DNA from: Amycolatopsis dendrobii | GTDB taxonomy: Bacteria > Actinomycetota > Actinomycetes > Mycobacteriales > Pseudonocardiaceae | Direction of reading: 5' to 3' | NCBI RefSeq assembly: GCF_014145675.1 | Contig: NZ_JACGZW010000001.1 | Span: forward strand, 744,001 to 808,000 | Length of the DNA stretch: 64,000 nucleotides | Shown: one piece after another, positions 35,713 to 44,444 of the stretch | How positions within the stretch are numbered: the stretch's first letter is position 1 | Layout: the number at the start of each line of letters is the position of its first letter | Notes under the pieces: model-generated | The model's input: only the letters and a program-made list of their open reading frames with translations | Database searches by the model: none | Told to the model about the DNA's origin: nothing | Translations under genes and position numbers: made by a program

Positions 35713-36926
35713 CCGCCCCGGGCCGCAAGATCGCGGGAGCGAACCGCCATCGACGCCGGGACGCTGCCGACGCGGTGCCGTGGTCGCTTCGGGTCGCGGC
35801 GGCAGCGAGCTGGCGGTTCCTGGTCGTCCTGACGATGCTCGGGGTCGTCGCGTGGACGCTCGGCTATCTCGCGCAGGTCACTGTCCCGATCGGGATCGCC
35901 CTGCTCCTGTCGGCGTTGTTCGCGCCGCTGGTCGAGCGGCTGGTGCGCTGGCACGTGCCCCGCGCGCTGGCGACGCTCATCGCGATCGTCGTCGGGCTTG
36001 CCGTCCTCGGCGGGGTTCTCGCGCTGGTGATCACCACGGTCACCGCGAGCCTTCCGCAGCTGGGCAGCCAGGTCGGAGCGAGCCTCGCGCGCATCAACAA
36101 CTGGCTGCAGCACGGACCGCTGCACCTGCCGCAGGTGCAGCAGCTCCTCGACAAGGCGGTCAACACGATCCAGGGCAACACCGCCGAACTCACCTCGCGG
36201 GTGCTCTCCACCGCGGCGACCGTCGGCGGCGTGCTGACCGAGATGCTGCTGACGTTGTTCGTGCTCGTTTTCTTTTTGTACAGCGGCAATCAGGTCTGGC
36301 GCTTCCTGCTGCGGATCGTGCCCGCCTCCTCCCGCGACGAGATCGACGTCGCCGGGCGCCGCGGATTCGCCTCGCTGGTCAGCTACGTGCGCGCGACCGT
36401 CGCGGTGGCCTGTGTGGACGCGGTCTGCATCGGACTCGGCATCTGGCTGGTCGGGGTCCCGCTCGCGGTGCCGCTGGCGGCGCTGATCTTCATCGGGGCG
36501 TTCGTGCCGATCCTCGGCGCAGTGGTGACCGGCGCGGTCGCCGTGCTGATCGCACTGGTCGCCAACGGATTCGTCGCGGCGGGCATCGTGCTCGCGGTCG
36601 TCGTCGCGGTGATGCAGCTGGAAAGCCATGTGCTGCAGCCGTTCCTGCTCGGCCGCGCGGTCCGGCTGCATCCGCTGGCCGTGGTGCTGGGCATCGCGCT
36701 CGGCCTGGAGGTCGCCGGGATCGTCGGGGCCCTGCTCGCGGTGCCGATCCTGGCCGTCGCGAAAGCCGCGTTCGGGTCGTTGCTGCGCGACCCGCGGCTG
36801 GATCCGGTCGACATCGACCCACTGCTGCCCGCCAACGCCCGCACCGCCGGACGATCAAGGGTTTCGGCCGTGCGGAGGCGGGTAACCGCACGTCGGAGGG
36901 ACTCTGATGACGAGCTTGATCACTGA
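35709..36926 (+). CDS. AI-2E family transporter (PerM/YdiK-like permease)
   Basis: 405 aa. N-terminal helices (LTMLGVVAWTLGYLAQVTVP), a long extracytoplasmic amphipathic domain (about 100-190, HGPLHLPQVQQLLDKAVN), then the C-terminal helices with LVGVPLAVPLAALIFIGAFV and the conserved QLESHVLQPFLLGRAVRLHP. Family members export varied solutes; AI-2 itself is not expected to be the general substrate. It overlaps the MFS gene by ATGA. Confidence 0.92.
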   Translation: MTAPGRKIAGANRHRRRDAADAVPWSLRVAAAASWRFLVVLTMLGVVAWTLGYLAQVTVPIGIALLLSALFAPLVERLVRWHVPRALATLIAIVVGLAVLGGVLALVITTVTASLPQLGSQVGASLARINNWLQHGPLHLPQVQQLLDKAVNTIQGNTAELTSRVLSTAATVGGVLTEMLLTLFVLVFFLYSGNQVWRFLLRIVPASSRDEIDVAGRRGFASLVSYVRATVAVACVDAVCIGLGIWLVGVPLAVPLAALIFIGAFVPILGAVVTGAVAVLIALVANGFVAAGIVLAVVVAVMQLESHVLQPFLLGRAVRLHPLAVVLGIALGLEVAGIVGALLAVPILAVAKAAFGSLLRDPRLDPVDIDPLLPANARTAGRSRVSAVRRRVTARRRDSDDELDH

Positions 36927-37290
36927 CAACGCCGATGGCGCAGCACCGCGAAGGGGACCGCTCGAACGCGGGTTTCCGCTACCCCGGCCGGCACCGCCGA
37001 CGGTTTCCGCGACGCTGCACAGGCTTTCCTCGATGGCGTCCTTGCGCGCGTGGGAACAACGCTCGACTCCCGCGTTGATGCACCAAGCGATCCTGGACGG
37101 CGTGAACGCGCGCCATGCTGCCGAAGCGGCTCACCTGAGCGTCGAGGAAGCACACGTGCGGTGGGGCGATTGGGCGGCGAAACGGCTGGCCCCGCAGCAT
37201 CCCGGGGTCGCGGCGGAACTGCCGGTGCAGCAATTCCTCAGCGTGCACGCCGCTTTCGCAGCGGCACTCGCCGGAGAAGACCGGCGTTAA
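36907..37290 (+). CDS. Hypothetical protein
   Basis: 127 aa. It overlaps the end of the AI-2E gene by 20 bases and has a GGAGGG site just before the ATG, so translation is likely. It has no signal peptide or membrane segment; the second half is helical and Ala-rich (MHQAILDGVNARHAAEAAHL). I do not recognise the family. Its stop codon (TAA) and that of the convergent IclR gene overlap at the TTAA of 37287-37290. Confidence 0.65.
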   Translation: MTSLITDNADGAAPRRGPLERGFPLPRPAPPTVSATLHRLSSMASLRAWEQRSTPALMHQAILDGVNARHAAEAAHLSVEEAHVRWGDWAAKRLAPQHPGVAAELPVQQFLSVHAAFAAALAGEDRR

Positions 37291-38045
37291 CCGCGCAGGT
37301 CCGCCTCAAGCGCGGCCGCGGTCGCGCGCAGCGACGCCACTAGTCTCGGCAGCTGGTCTTTCCGGTAGCGCACACTCGGCATCGACACCGACAACCCGGC
37401 GACGACCACCCCGTCCGCTCCGTGCACCGGCACGCCGACGGCGGCCACTCCCCGTTCCGACCGGCCCTGGTTGAGCGCGAAACCGCTGCGCCGCACCCGA
37501 GCCAGCTCAGCCCGCAATTCCGCCGGATCCGGCCGCTCCCCGGGCTTGTCGGCCGCATACAGTTCCGCCACCTGTTCCGGTGGCAGTTCGGCGAGCAGCA
37601 GCAGGCCGGCCGTCGTCTGATGCGCCGGGAAAACCATCCCTTCGCGTGAACCTACCCGCAATGCCTGCGAGCATTCGACGCTCGCGATGAACCGGGCGGT
37701 GTCCCCGGTCCGGACGGTCAGGTTCACCGACTCGTCCAGCAGGTCCACCAGCCGCCGCAGGTGCGGAAGCGCCGCCGCGCGCAGCTTCGACGCGGCCGAC
37801 TGCGAATGCGCGGCGAGCTCCAGCACCGGACCGACCCGGTAGGCGCGGTTGGCGTCCTGAACGGCGAAGTCGCGGTAGACGAGCATCGCGAGCAGCCGGT
37901 GCGCGGTCGAGGGCGCGACGCCGATCCGCTCGGCCACCTCGGAGACCGTCAACGGGCCTTCGAGCTGCAGCATCGCCGCGATCCGCAGGGCGTTGTCGAC
38001 GCTGGCCACCGCGTACGGCGGCGGGGCCTTGAACCGTTTCTCCAT
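37287..38045 (-). CDS. genR: IclR family regulator of the gentisate operon
   Basis: 252 aa from the ATG at 38045 (MEKRFKAPPPYAV). N-terminal winged helix (about 20-75; GPLTVSEVAERIGVAPSTAH) and C-terminal IclR effector domain with SREGMVFPAHQTTAGLLLLA. It is divergent from the gentisate dioxygenase gene by 65 bases, the same arrangement as genR with the gen genes in Corynebacterium glutamicum, so control by 3-hydroxybenzoate or gentisate is inferred. An earlier ATG at 38063 would place the N-terminus within a likely operator (direct repeats 38055-38084). Confidence 0.87.
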   Translation of the reverse strand: MEKRFKAPPPYAVASVDNALRIAAMLQLEGPLTVSEVAERIGVAPSTAHRLLAMLVYRDFAVQDANRAYRVGPVLELAAHSQSAASKLRAAALPHLRRLVDLLDESVNLTVRTGDTARFIASVECSQALRVGSREGMVFPAHQTTAGLLLLAELPPEQVAELYAADKPGERPDPAELRAELARVRRSGFALNQGRSERGVAAVGVPVHGADGVVVAGLSVSMPSVRYRKDQLPRLVASLRATAAALEADLRG

Positions 38046-38054
38046 CGGGCTGCC

Positions 38055-38084
38055 TTTCCGCACACCAGAATCCCGTTTTCCGCA
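38055..38084. promoter_or_regulatory. Direct repeats TTTCCGCA in the genR-genD intergenic region
   Basis: TTTCCGCA occurs at 38055-38062 and 38077-38084, 22 bp apart, i.e. about two helix turns and on the same face of DNA. IclR-family dimers often bind such spaced half sites. No other repeats of this kind are seen nearby. Confidence 0.4.
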
Positions 38085-38110
38085 GACCGGGACGCGCCCA
38101 CCATAACCCC

Positions 38111-39253
38111 ATGACCAGCACTCCAGCGCGAACTCCCGTTCAGCTCGCCGCGGTCGACGCTCCGGGCCAGCCCGCGGTCACGCCCGCCCTGCGGAACCTT
38201 TACCGCGGCTTCGAACAGGAGCTGCTCGTTCCGTTGTGGACGGAGATCGGGGACCTGATGCCCGCGCATCCGCGCTCGCGCGCGTCGGCGCACCGATGGC
38301 AGTGGGCGAACCTGCTCCGGCTCGCCGAGCAGGCGGGCGAGATCGTGCCGGTCGGGCGCGGCGGGGAACGACGGGCCATCGCGCTCGCCAACCCCGGGCT
38401 CGGCGGCCGTCCGTTCGCGACCCCGACGCTGTGGGCGGCGATCCAGTACCTGATGCCCGGCGAGGACGCGCCCGAGCACCGGCACACGCAGAACGCGTTC
38501 CGGTTCGTCGTCGAAGGCTCGGGCGTGTGGACGGTCGTCGGCGGCGACGCGGTCGCGATGCGCCGCGGCGATTTTCTGCCGCAGGCGGGCTGGAACTGGC
38601 ACGCGCACCACAACGCCACCCGCGAGCCGATGGCCTGGCTCGACGGCCTCGACATCCCGTTCCAGTACGGCATCGACGCGCAGTTCTTCGAGTTCGGCCG
38701 CGAACAGCTCAGCGCCGACGAGCGGATCACGCCCGAGCGGTCCCGTTCGGAACGCCTGTGGGCGCATCCGGGTCTGCGGCCGCTGTCCGTCGGCACTGTC
38801 GCGCCGGGTTCGCCGTTGCTGGCGTACAAGTGGGAGCACACCGACGCCGCCCTCCGCGACCAGCTGCAACTGGAGAAAGAAGGGTACGGCGGGACGGTCG
38901 AGCCGGGTCACGCGGCCGTCCGGTTCTCCAATCCGCACAACGGTTCCGACGTGCTGCCGACCATCCGCGCCGAGTTCCACCGCGTGGCCCGGGGCACCGA
39001 GACCGCACCGGTGCGCGAGACCGGCTCGTCGGTCTGCCAGGTGTTCGACGGCTCCGGCACGGTGACCGTCGGCGACACGTCGTGGGCGGTTTCGCGCGGG
39101 GACCTGTTCGTCGTCCCGTCGTGGCAGCCGTTCTCCGTGAAGTCGGAGTCCGGTGCCGCGGATTCCGACTCCGGTGCCCTTGACCTGTTCCGTTTCTCGG
39201 ACGCGCCCGTGTTCGAGGCGCTCCACCTCGACCGTCAGGAGACCCTCCGATGA
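38111..39253 (+). CDS. genD: Gentisate 1,2-dioxygenase
   Basis: 380 aa bicupin. It opens gentisate with O2 to maleylpyruvate using Fe(II). The N-terminal cupin has the iron-binding PEHRHTQNAFRFVVEG near residues 120-135 and a second His in WNWHAHHN; the substrate Arg/Asp region LWAAIQYLMPGE is typical. The C-terminal cupin (QVFDGSGTVTVGDTSWAV) is intact. It is the first gene of the pathway operon, divergent from the IclR gene and joined to the next gene by ATGA. Confidence 0.95.
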   Translation: MTSTPARTPVQLAAVDAPGQPAVTPALRNLYRGFEQELLVPLWTEIGDLMPAHPRSRASAHRWQWANLLRLAEQAGEIVPVGRGGERRAIALANPGLGGRPFATPTLWAAIQYLMPGEDAPEHRHTQNAFRFVVEGSGVWTVVGGDAVAMRRGDFLPQAGWNWHAHHNATREPMAWLDGLDIPFQYGIDAQFFEFGREQLSADERITPERSRSERLWAHPGLRPLSVGTVAPGSPLLAYKWEHTDAALRDQLQLEKEGYGGTVEPGHAAVRFSNPHNGSDVLPTIRAEFHRVARGTETAPVRETGSSVCQVFDGSGTVTVGDTSWAVSRGDLFVVPSWQPFSVKSESGAADSDSGALDLFRFSDAPVFEALHLDRQETLR

Positions 39254-40080
39254 AGCTCGTCACCCTCCGCGTCGACGGCGGCACGCGCGCCGTCCGCCTC
39301 GACGGCGATGTCCTGGTCGACCTCGGCTCCCCCGACCTCGGCGCGCTCTTCGCCCAGGACGGCTGGGAAGCGCGCGCCGCCGAGGCGGCCGGCCAGACCT
39401 GGCCCGCCGAGGGCGCGGACCTCGCCCCGGTCGTGCCCCGTCCGTCCAAAGTGGTCTGCGTCGGGCACAACTACACCAACCACATCAAGGAAATGGGCCG
39501 CGAGCTGCCTTCGCACCCAACGCTGTTCCCGAAGTTCGCGGACACCCTGACCGGCCCGGCCGACCCGATCGTGAAGCCGGCCGAGACCGACGCGCTCGAC
39601 TGGGAGGTCGAACTCGTCGTCGTGGTCGGCAAGCCCGTCCGGCGGGCCAGCGAGGACGAGGCTGTTGCGGCGATCGCCGGGTTCACCGTCATGAACGACG
39701 TCTCGGTCCGCGACTGGCAGTTCCGCACCATCGAGTGGACTCAGGGCAAGATCTGGCAGTCCTCGACCCCGGTCGGCCCGTACGTCGTCACGCCGGACGA
39801 GGTCGGCGGCGTCCGGCCCGCGCTCGAGGTGAAGACCACTGTGGACGGTCGCGTCATGCAGCAGGACGACACCGGCACGCTGCTGTTCGACCCGGTGTAC
39901 CTGGTGCAGTACATCTCCACCATCGTCCAGCTCAACCCCGGCGACCTGATCGCGACCGGCACGCCCGCCGGGGTCGGCCACGCCCGCGATCCGAAGGTCT
40001 ACCTGACCGGCGGCGAAACCGTCGTCACCGAGGTGGCCGGGATCGGTGCGTGCGTGAACCAGATCGTGAAGGAATCCTGA
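39250..40080 (+). CDS. genF: Fumarylpyruvate hydrolase (FAH family)
   Basis: 276 aa. It hydrolyses fumarylpyruvate to fumarate and pyruvate, the last step of the gentisate route. Family motifs: KVVCVGHNYTNHIKEMG, the metal-binding LDWEVELVVVVGKP (two Glu), and GFTVMNDVSVRDWQ with the metal Asp, ending with GDLIATGTPAGVGHARDP. It overlaps genD (ATGA) and genM (TGATG). Confidence 0.94.
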   Translation: MKLVTLRVDGGTRAVRLDGDVLVDLGSPDLGALFAQDGWEARAAEAAGQTWPAEGADLAPVVPRPSKVVCVGHNYTNHIKEMGRELPSHPTLFPKFADTLTGPADPIVKPAETDALDWEVELVVVVGKPVRRASEDEAVAAIAGFTVMNDVSVRDWQFRTIEWTQGKIWQSSTPVGPYVVTPDEVGGVRPALEVKTTVDGRVMQQDDTGTLLFDPVYLVQYISTIVQLNPGDLIATGTPAGVGHARDPKVYLTGGETVVTEVAGIGACVNQIVKES

Positions 40081-40682
40081 TGGCGCCCGGCGACGCACGG
40101 AACTGGGTCTCGTTCGGGACCGAGCTTTTCCTGACCCACGCGAAAGAACTGTCCGGACCGAGCGCGCTGCCCGGCTGGACCCGCAAGCACCTCGCGGCGC
40201 ACGTCGCGGCGAACGCGGACGCCCTCGGCAACCTCGTGCACTGGGCGCGGACCGGCGAACGCACCCCGATGTACGCGTCGCCGGATCAGCGGAACGCCGA
40301 TATCGAAGCGGGCTCGCAGCTGTCCGAAGCCGAGCTCACCTCGCGGCTGCGGGATTCGGCGGGCTCGCTGGACTCCGCGATGGCCGCGCTGGCTCCGGAG
40401 CAGTGGCGGGCCGAGGTGGTCACCGCGCAGGGCCGGACGGTTGCCGCCACCGAGATCCCGTGGCTGCGGGCGCGCGAGGTGTGCGTGCACGCGGTCGACC
40501 TCGGCACCGGACTGTCGTTCGCTGACCTGCCGGAAGGGTTCCTGTCCGCGCTCGTCGCCGAAATCCGGGCCAAACGCGGTCTCGGCACGCTGCCGGACGG
40601 TCCGCTGCCCGACGTCGCGGCGTACCTGGCCGGACGGCCGCATTCGCTGACCGGGGTCCCCGACCTCGGCCCCTGGCTGTGA
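40080..40682 (+). CDS. genM: Mycothiol-dependent maleylpyruvate isomerase
   Basis: 200 aa. Actinobacteria isomerise maleylpyruvate to fumarylpyruvate with mycothiol, not glutathione, through a DinB-like MDMPI protein. The N-terminal helix bundle reads LPGWTRKHLAAHVAANADAL, with the zinc His, and the second ligand pair is in LRAREVCVHAVDLGTGLSF (Glu and His). Position between genF and genH completes the pathway in the order known for genDFM plus genH. Confidence 0.92.
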   Translation: MAPGDARNWVSFGTELFLTHAKELSGPSALPGWTRKHLAAHVAANADALGNLVHWARTGERTPMYASPDQRNADIEAGSQLSEAELTSRLRDSAGSLDSAMAALAPEQWRAEVVTAQGRTVAATEIPWLRAREVCVHAVDLGTGLSFADLPEGFLSALVAEIRAKRGLGTLPDGPLPDVAAYLAGRPHSLTGVPDLGPWL

Positions 40683-40691
40683 GGAGATCCC

Positions 40692-41918
40692 ATGGACACC
40701 CCTGACGTGCTCGTCGTCGGCGGCGGGATCGGCGGGCTGAGCACCGCGTTCGCGCTGTCCCGGCTCGGCCTGCGGGTCCGGGTCCTGGACCAGGCGAAGG
40801 AATTCGGCGAGGTCGGGGCCGGCATCCAGCTCGCACCCAACTGCACCCGGATCCTCGACGCCTACGGCCTGCTGGACAGCGCGAAGGCGCGCGGCGTCGT
40901 CCCGGACCGGATGGTCATGCGCGACGCCGTCGACGGCCGCGATCTCACCGCGCTCGACCTGCGCGACCTCGAACGGCGCTACGGTTTCCCGTACCTGGTC
41001 ATCCACCGCAGCGACCTGCACCGGCTGTTCCTCGGCGCCTGCCGCGACGCGGGCGTCGAACTCCGCACCGAGCAACGGATCGTGTCGTACACACCGGACC
41101 CCGCGACCGCGGTGACCGACGACGGCACCGTGCACACCGCGCCAGTCGTGATCGCCGCCGACGGCCTGCACTCGGTCGCCCGGAAGCATTTCGCGGACGA
41201 CCAGCCGGTCTCGTCGGCCTACGTGGCCTACCGCGGCACCGTGCCGATCGCCGAGGTCGGCCGTCCGGTCGATCTGTCCGAGGTCGTGGTTTATGTCGGC
41301 CCGCGGTGCCACTTTGTCCACTATGGACTCCGCGGTGGCGATCTGCTCAATCAGGTAGCCGTTTTCGAGTCGCCGAAGGCCGTGGCCGGCCTGGACGACT
41401 GGGGCACGCCGGACGAATTGGACACCGCCTTCGCCGCGACCTGCGAAGAGGTGCAGGCCGGGATCCCGCGGATGTGGCGGGACAAGTGGTGGCGGATGTA
41501 CGACCGCGACCCGATCTCCACGTGGGTCGACGGCCGCCTCGCCCTGCTCGGCGACGCCGCGCACCCGCCGCTGCAGTATCTGGCGCAGGGCGCGATCATG
41601 GCCATCGAGGACGGTTGGGTCCTGGCCGAACACCGGAAACGATGGGGAGATTGGGACAGGGCGCTCGCCGCGTACGAGGCGGTCCGCACGGAACACTGCC
41701 GCCGAGTCGTGCTGACCGCCCGGTCCTGGGGAAACCTGTGGCATCTGGGCGGTGTCGAGCGCGAGCAACGCAACACCCTGCTGCGCGCCCGTGCGACGGA
41801 GGACTATTCGTTCACCGACTGGCTGTACGGTCCGACGGCCTTGTTCCCGGAGGACGAACCGGCGATGTTCGAGCCGGTCCCGCTGTCCACAGCGGACGAT
41901 CTGACTGCCACCCGATAA
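40692..41918 (+). CDS. genH: 3-Hydroxybenzoate 6-monooxygenase
   Basis: 408 aa class A flavin hydroxylase that converts 3-hydroxybenzoate to gentisate with NADH and O2. FAD motif VLVVGGGIGGLSTAFALS (5-22), DG motif VVIAADGLHSVARKHF, and GD motif LALLGDAAHPPLQYLAQGA at about 283-301. The active-site His in CHFVHYGLRGG and the Gln in PPLQYLAQGA match those of the Rhodococcus jostii enzyme. With GGAG seven bases upstream, it ends the operon before a strong terminator. No aromatic-acid transporter is adjacent. Confidence 0.93.
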   Translation: MDTPDVLVVGGGIGGLSTAFALSRLGLRVRVLDQAKEFGEVGAGIQLAPNCTRILDAYGLLDSAKARGVVPDRMVMRDAVDGRDLTALDLRDLERRYGFPYLVIHRSDLHRLFLGACRDAGVELRTEQRIVSYTPDPATAVTDDGTVHTAPVVIAADGLHSVARKHFADDQPVSSAYVAYRGTVPIAEVGRPVDLSEVVVYVGPRCHFVHYGLRGGDLLNQVAVFESPKAVAGLDDWGTPDELDTAFAATCEEVQAGIPRMWRDKWWRMYDRDPISTWVDGRLALLGDAAHPPLQYLAQGAIMAIEDGWVLAEHRKRWGDWDRALAAYEAVRTEHCRRVVLTARSWGNLWHLGGVEREQRNTLLRARATEDYSFTDWLYGPTALFPEDEPAMFEPVPLSTADDLTATR

Positions 41919-41922
41919 CCCG

Positions 41923-41957
41923 AAACCGGCGGTGAACAACCCGTTCACCGCCGGTTT
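41923..41957. terminator. Strong bidirectional terminator
   Basis: Perfect 15-bp arms AAACCGGCGGTGAAC and GTTCACCGCCGGTTT, five-base loop, followed by TTCTT. The left side begins AAA, so it also has a T-run on the minus strand. It lies between the convergent genH (ends 41918) and IclR (ends 41964) genes. Confidence 0.9.
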
Positions 41958-41963
41958 TCTTGA

Positions 41964-42764
41964 TCAGACCAGTTTCTCCGCAAGCCGCCGGCAGCCCTCC
42001 ACCAGCGCGACCGCGTGGTCGTCCCGCTGGGCTTTCGTCATCCGGCCGGTCGGCGCGGCGACGCTCAGCCCGCCCAGCAGCGGACCGTCGGGCCGGGCGA
42101 CCGCGCAGCCGATCGAGCTGACGCCGTCCTCGCTTTCGCCCGCGTTGAGCGCGTAACCCCGCCGCCGGATGCGTTCGATCTCCGCCAGCAGCGTGCTGCG
42201 GCTCGTCATGGTCTTCGTGGTGACCTGGCCGAGGACCTCGTCCGGGTAGCGTTGCGCGATCTGGTCGTCGGGCAGGCGGGCGAGCATCGCCTTGCCCAGG
42301 CTCGTCGCGTGCGCGGGAAGGGTGCGGCCGACGCGGCCGGACACCCGCAGCGCCCGGTCGCTCTCGATCACGTCCAGGAAGCGCACCTGGTTGCCTTCCA
42401 GGGAACCGAGGTGCACGGTTTCGCCGGTGGTTTCGGACAGCCATTGCAGCACCGGCCGCGCGACCGCGCGCAGGTCCATCTGGTTCACCACGGACAGTCC
42501 GATCTCGACCAGCGCGGGCCCGGCGCGGTAGACGCGGCTGGCCGGGTCCTGGTCGACGAACCCGTGGTGGACGAGCATCGCCATCAGCCGGTGCGCGGTC
42601 GACTGGCCCACGCCCAGCGCGTCCCGGGCGTCGGACAGCCGAAGCTCCCTCGTGGCGCTGAACATCCGCAGCAGCCGCAGCGCACGGTCCACGGATTCGA
42701 TCGGGTACTGGGGAGCGGGCCGCGCGGGACCGGCTTCGGCAGCGGATGTCTGCATAGCAGACAT
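41964..42764 (-). CDS. IclR family regulator (second)
   Basis: 266 aa from the ATG at 42764; an ATG at 42815 would add 17 residues. Winged helix at about 20-80 (LRLSDARDALGVGQSTAHRL) and effector domain with GRVGRTLPAHATSLGKAMLA and the final GGLSVAAPTGRMT. It is divergent from the aldehyde dehydrogenase/carboxylase operon (174 bp) and is the likely repressor or activator of that operon. Its start codon lies inside a perfect inverted repeat. Confidence 0.9.
   Translation of the reverse strand: MSAMQTSAAEAGPARPAPQYPIESVDRALRLLRMFSATRELRLSDARDALGVGQSTAHRLMAMLVHHGFVDQDPASRVYRAGPALVEIGLSVVNQMDLRAVARPVLQWLSETTGETVHLGSLEGNQVRFLDVIESDRALRVSGRVGRTLPAHATSLGKAMLARLPDDQIAQRYPDEVLGQVTTKTMTSRSTLLAEIERIRRRGYALNAGESEDGVSSIGCAVARPDGPLLGGLSVAAPTGRMTKAQRDDHAVALVEGCRRLAEKLV
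42746..42764. promoter_or_regulatory. Perfect inverted repeat over the second IclR start codon
   Basis: Arms ATGTCTGC and GCAGACAT with a three-base spacer. The right arm contains the complement of the IclR ATG. It may be an autoregulatory operator or a translation-controlling hairpin. A weaker repeat (AGTCT/AGACT) lies at 42838-42854 nearer the aldehyde dehydrogenase gene. Confidence 0.45.
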
Positions 42765-42938
42765 GGTATCTGGACCAGGGTGTTCGCGGGCTCTTTCCAG
42801 GACAAGAGTTGGCAAAGTTTCTTGAGAACAGAATTGGAGTCTGCAAGCTAGACTTCGAGCCGGGTCGCGGGGTTAGCATGAGCCGACGGCACGCGGGGCT
42901 CCAGGTCCCCGCGGGACTCAGGAAGCGCAGGAGCGACG

Positions 42939-44420
42939 ATGCTCGAAGCACATTCCGGCCCGGAAATCCCGACCCGGGTCGCCGAACTTCTCGACCGCGA
43001 GTGGCGCCTGCTCATCGACGGCAAACTCGTCCCGGCGCGGTCCGGCGCCGCCTTCTCCCGGGTGTCGCCTTACACCGGCACGGTGATCGCCGAGGTTCCC
43101 GACGCCGGACCCGACGACGTCGACGAGGCAGTGCGCGCCGCGAACGACGCGAGGGCGGTCTGGCGGGACACCCTGCCCGTCGAGCGGGCGAAGCTGGTCG
43201 CGGAACTGGCTGACGCGATCGAGAGCCACGGCGAAGAGCTGGCCCTGCTCGACACCGTGGACGCCGGCTCGCCGATCTCGAACTCGCGCGTCGACGTCGG
43301 CGTGACGGTGGCGCAGCTGCGCATGTTCGCCGGGCAAGCGCTGGAACTCAAAGGCACCACGGTGCCCGCCAGCACCGCACTGCACGTGACCACGCGCGAA
43401 CCGGTCGGCGTGGTGGCGCGGATCGTGCCCTACAACCATCCGCTGATGTTCGCGGGCAAGGTCGCCGCGCCGCTGGTCGCGGGCAATCCGACGATCCTGA
43501 AGCCGCCGGAGGCCGCGCCGCTGTCCGCGCTGCGCCTGGCCGAACTGGCGAAGGACATCTTCCCGCCCGGTGTGCTGTCGGTGATCGTCGGCGACGGACC
43601 GGCGGTGCCGGACGCGCTGGTGCGGCACCGCCACGTGCGGCGGATCGGGTTCATCGGGTCCGAACCGACCGGACGCGCCATCCAGCGCGCCGCGGCCGAG
43701 AGCGGCGTCAAGGACGTCAGCCTCGAACTCGGCGGCAAGAACGCGATGGTGGTGTTCCCCGACGCGGACCTCGAAGCCGCGGCCGCCGGAGCGGTGTTCG
43801 GCATGAACTTCACCTGGTCCGGGCAGTCCTGCGGATCGAACTCGCGGCTGCTCGTGCACCAGGACGTCCACGACGCGCTCGTCGCCCGCGTCGTCGAGTC
43901 GATCGAGGCGCGCCGGATCGGCGATCCGTTCGACGAGCGGACCGAACAGGGCACGATGATCAACCAGGCGCAGTACGAGAAGTCGTTGTCCTACATCGAC
44001 ATCGCGGTCTCCGAGGGCGCCCGGATCGCGACCGGCGGCGGTCGTCCGGCTGGCGTCGGCCACGGCTTGTTCGTGGCCCCGACGGTGTTCACCGGCGTGC
44101 GCCCGGACATGCGGATCGCCCGCGAGGAGGTGTTCGGGCCGCTGCTGTCGGTCATCCCGTTCGCCGACGAGCCGGAAGCGGTCCGCATCGCCAACAGCGT
44201 CGACTACGGGCTGACCGCGAGCGTCTGGACCTCCGACGTCACCCGCGCGCACCGCGTCGCCCGCGCGTTCGAGGCCGGGTTCGTCTGGATCAACGGCTCG
44301 TCCCGGCATTTCCCCAACGTGCCCTTCGGCGGCGTCAAGGGCTCCGGCGTCGGCCGCGAGGAAAGCCTCGAGGAACTGCTCAGCTACACCGAAACCAAAT
44401 CCATCAACGTCATGTTCTGA
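42939..44420 (+). CDS. Aldehyde dehydrogenase
   Basis: 493 aa NAD(P)-dependent ALDH. The catalytic Cys298 is in SGQSCGSNSRLL and the general-base Glu263 in SLELGGKNAM; the Rossmann part has VARIVPYNHPLMFAGKV and FIGSEPTGRAI, and the C-terminal EEVFGPLLSVIPF is typical. It resembles betaine/hydroxymuconic semialdehyde dehydrogenases in general pattern. First gene of the carboxylase operon, so it probably oxidises an aldehyde released by the aldolase or made from the starting alcohol. Confidence 0.94.
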   Translation: MLEAHSGPEIPTRVAELLDREWRLLIDGKLVPARSGAAFSRVSPYTGTVIAEVPDAGPDDVDEAVRAANDARAVWRDTLPVERAKLVAELADAIESHGEELALLDTVDAGSPISNSRVDVGVTVAQLRMFAGQALELKGTTVPASTALHVTTREPVGVVARIVPYNHPLMFAGKVAAPLVAGNPTILKPPEAAPLSALRLAELAKDIFPPGVLSVIVGDGPAVPDALVRHRHVRRIGFIGSEPTGRAIQRAAAESGVKDVSLELGGKNAMVVFPDADLEAAAAGAVFGMNFTWSGQSCGSNSRLLVHQDVHDALVARVVESIEARRIGDPFDERTEQGTMINQAQYEKSLSYIDIAVSEGARIATGGGRPAGVGHGLFVAPTVFTGVRPDMRIAREEVFGPLLSVIPFADEPEAVRIANSVDYGLTASVWTSDVTRAHRVARAFEAGFVWINGSSRHFPNVPFGGVKGSGVGREESLEELLSYTETKSINVMF

Positions 44421-44444
44421 CGATCCGAAGGCAAAGGGGCCCTC

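Noticed and set aside
38064..38110. A perfect palindrome in the genR-genD region
   Set aside because: Only direct repeats were found; no inverted repeat longer than five bases could be traced.
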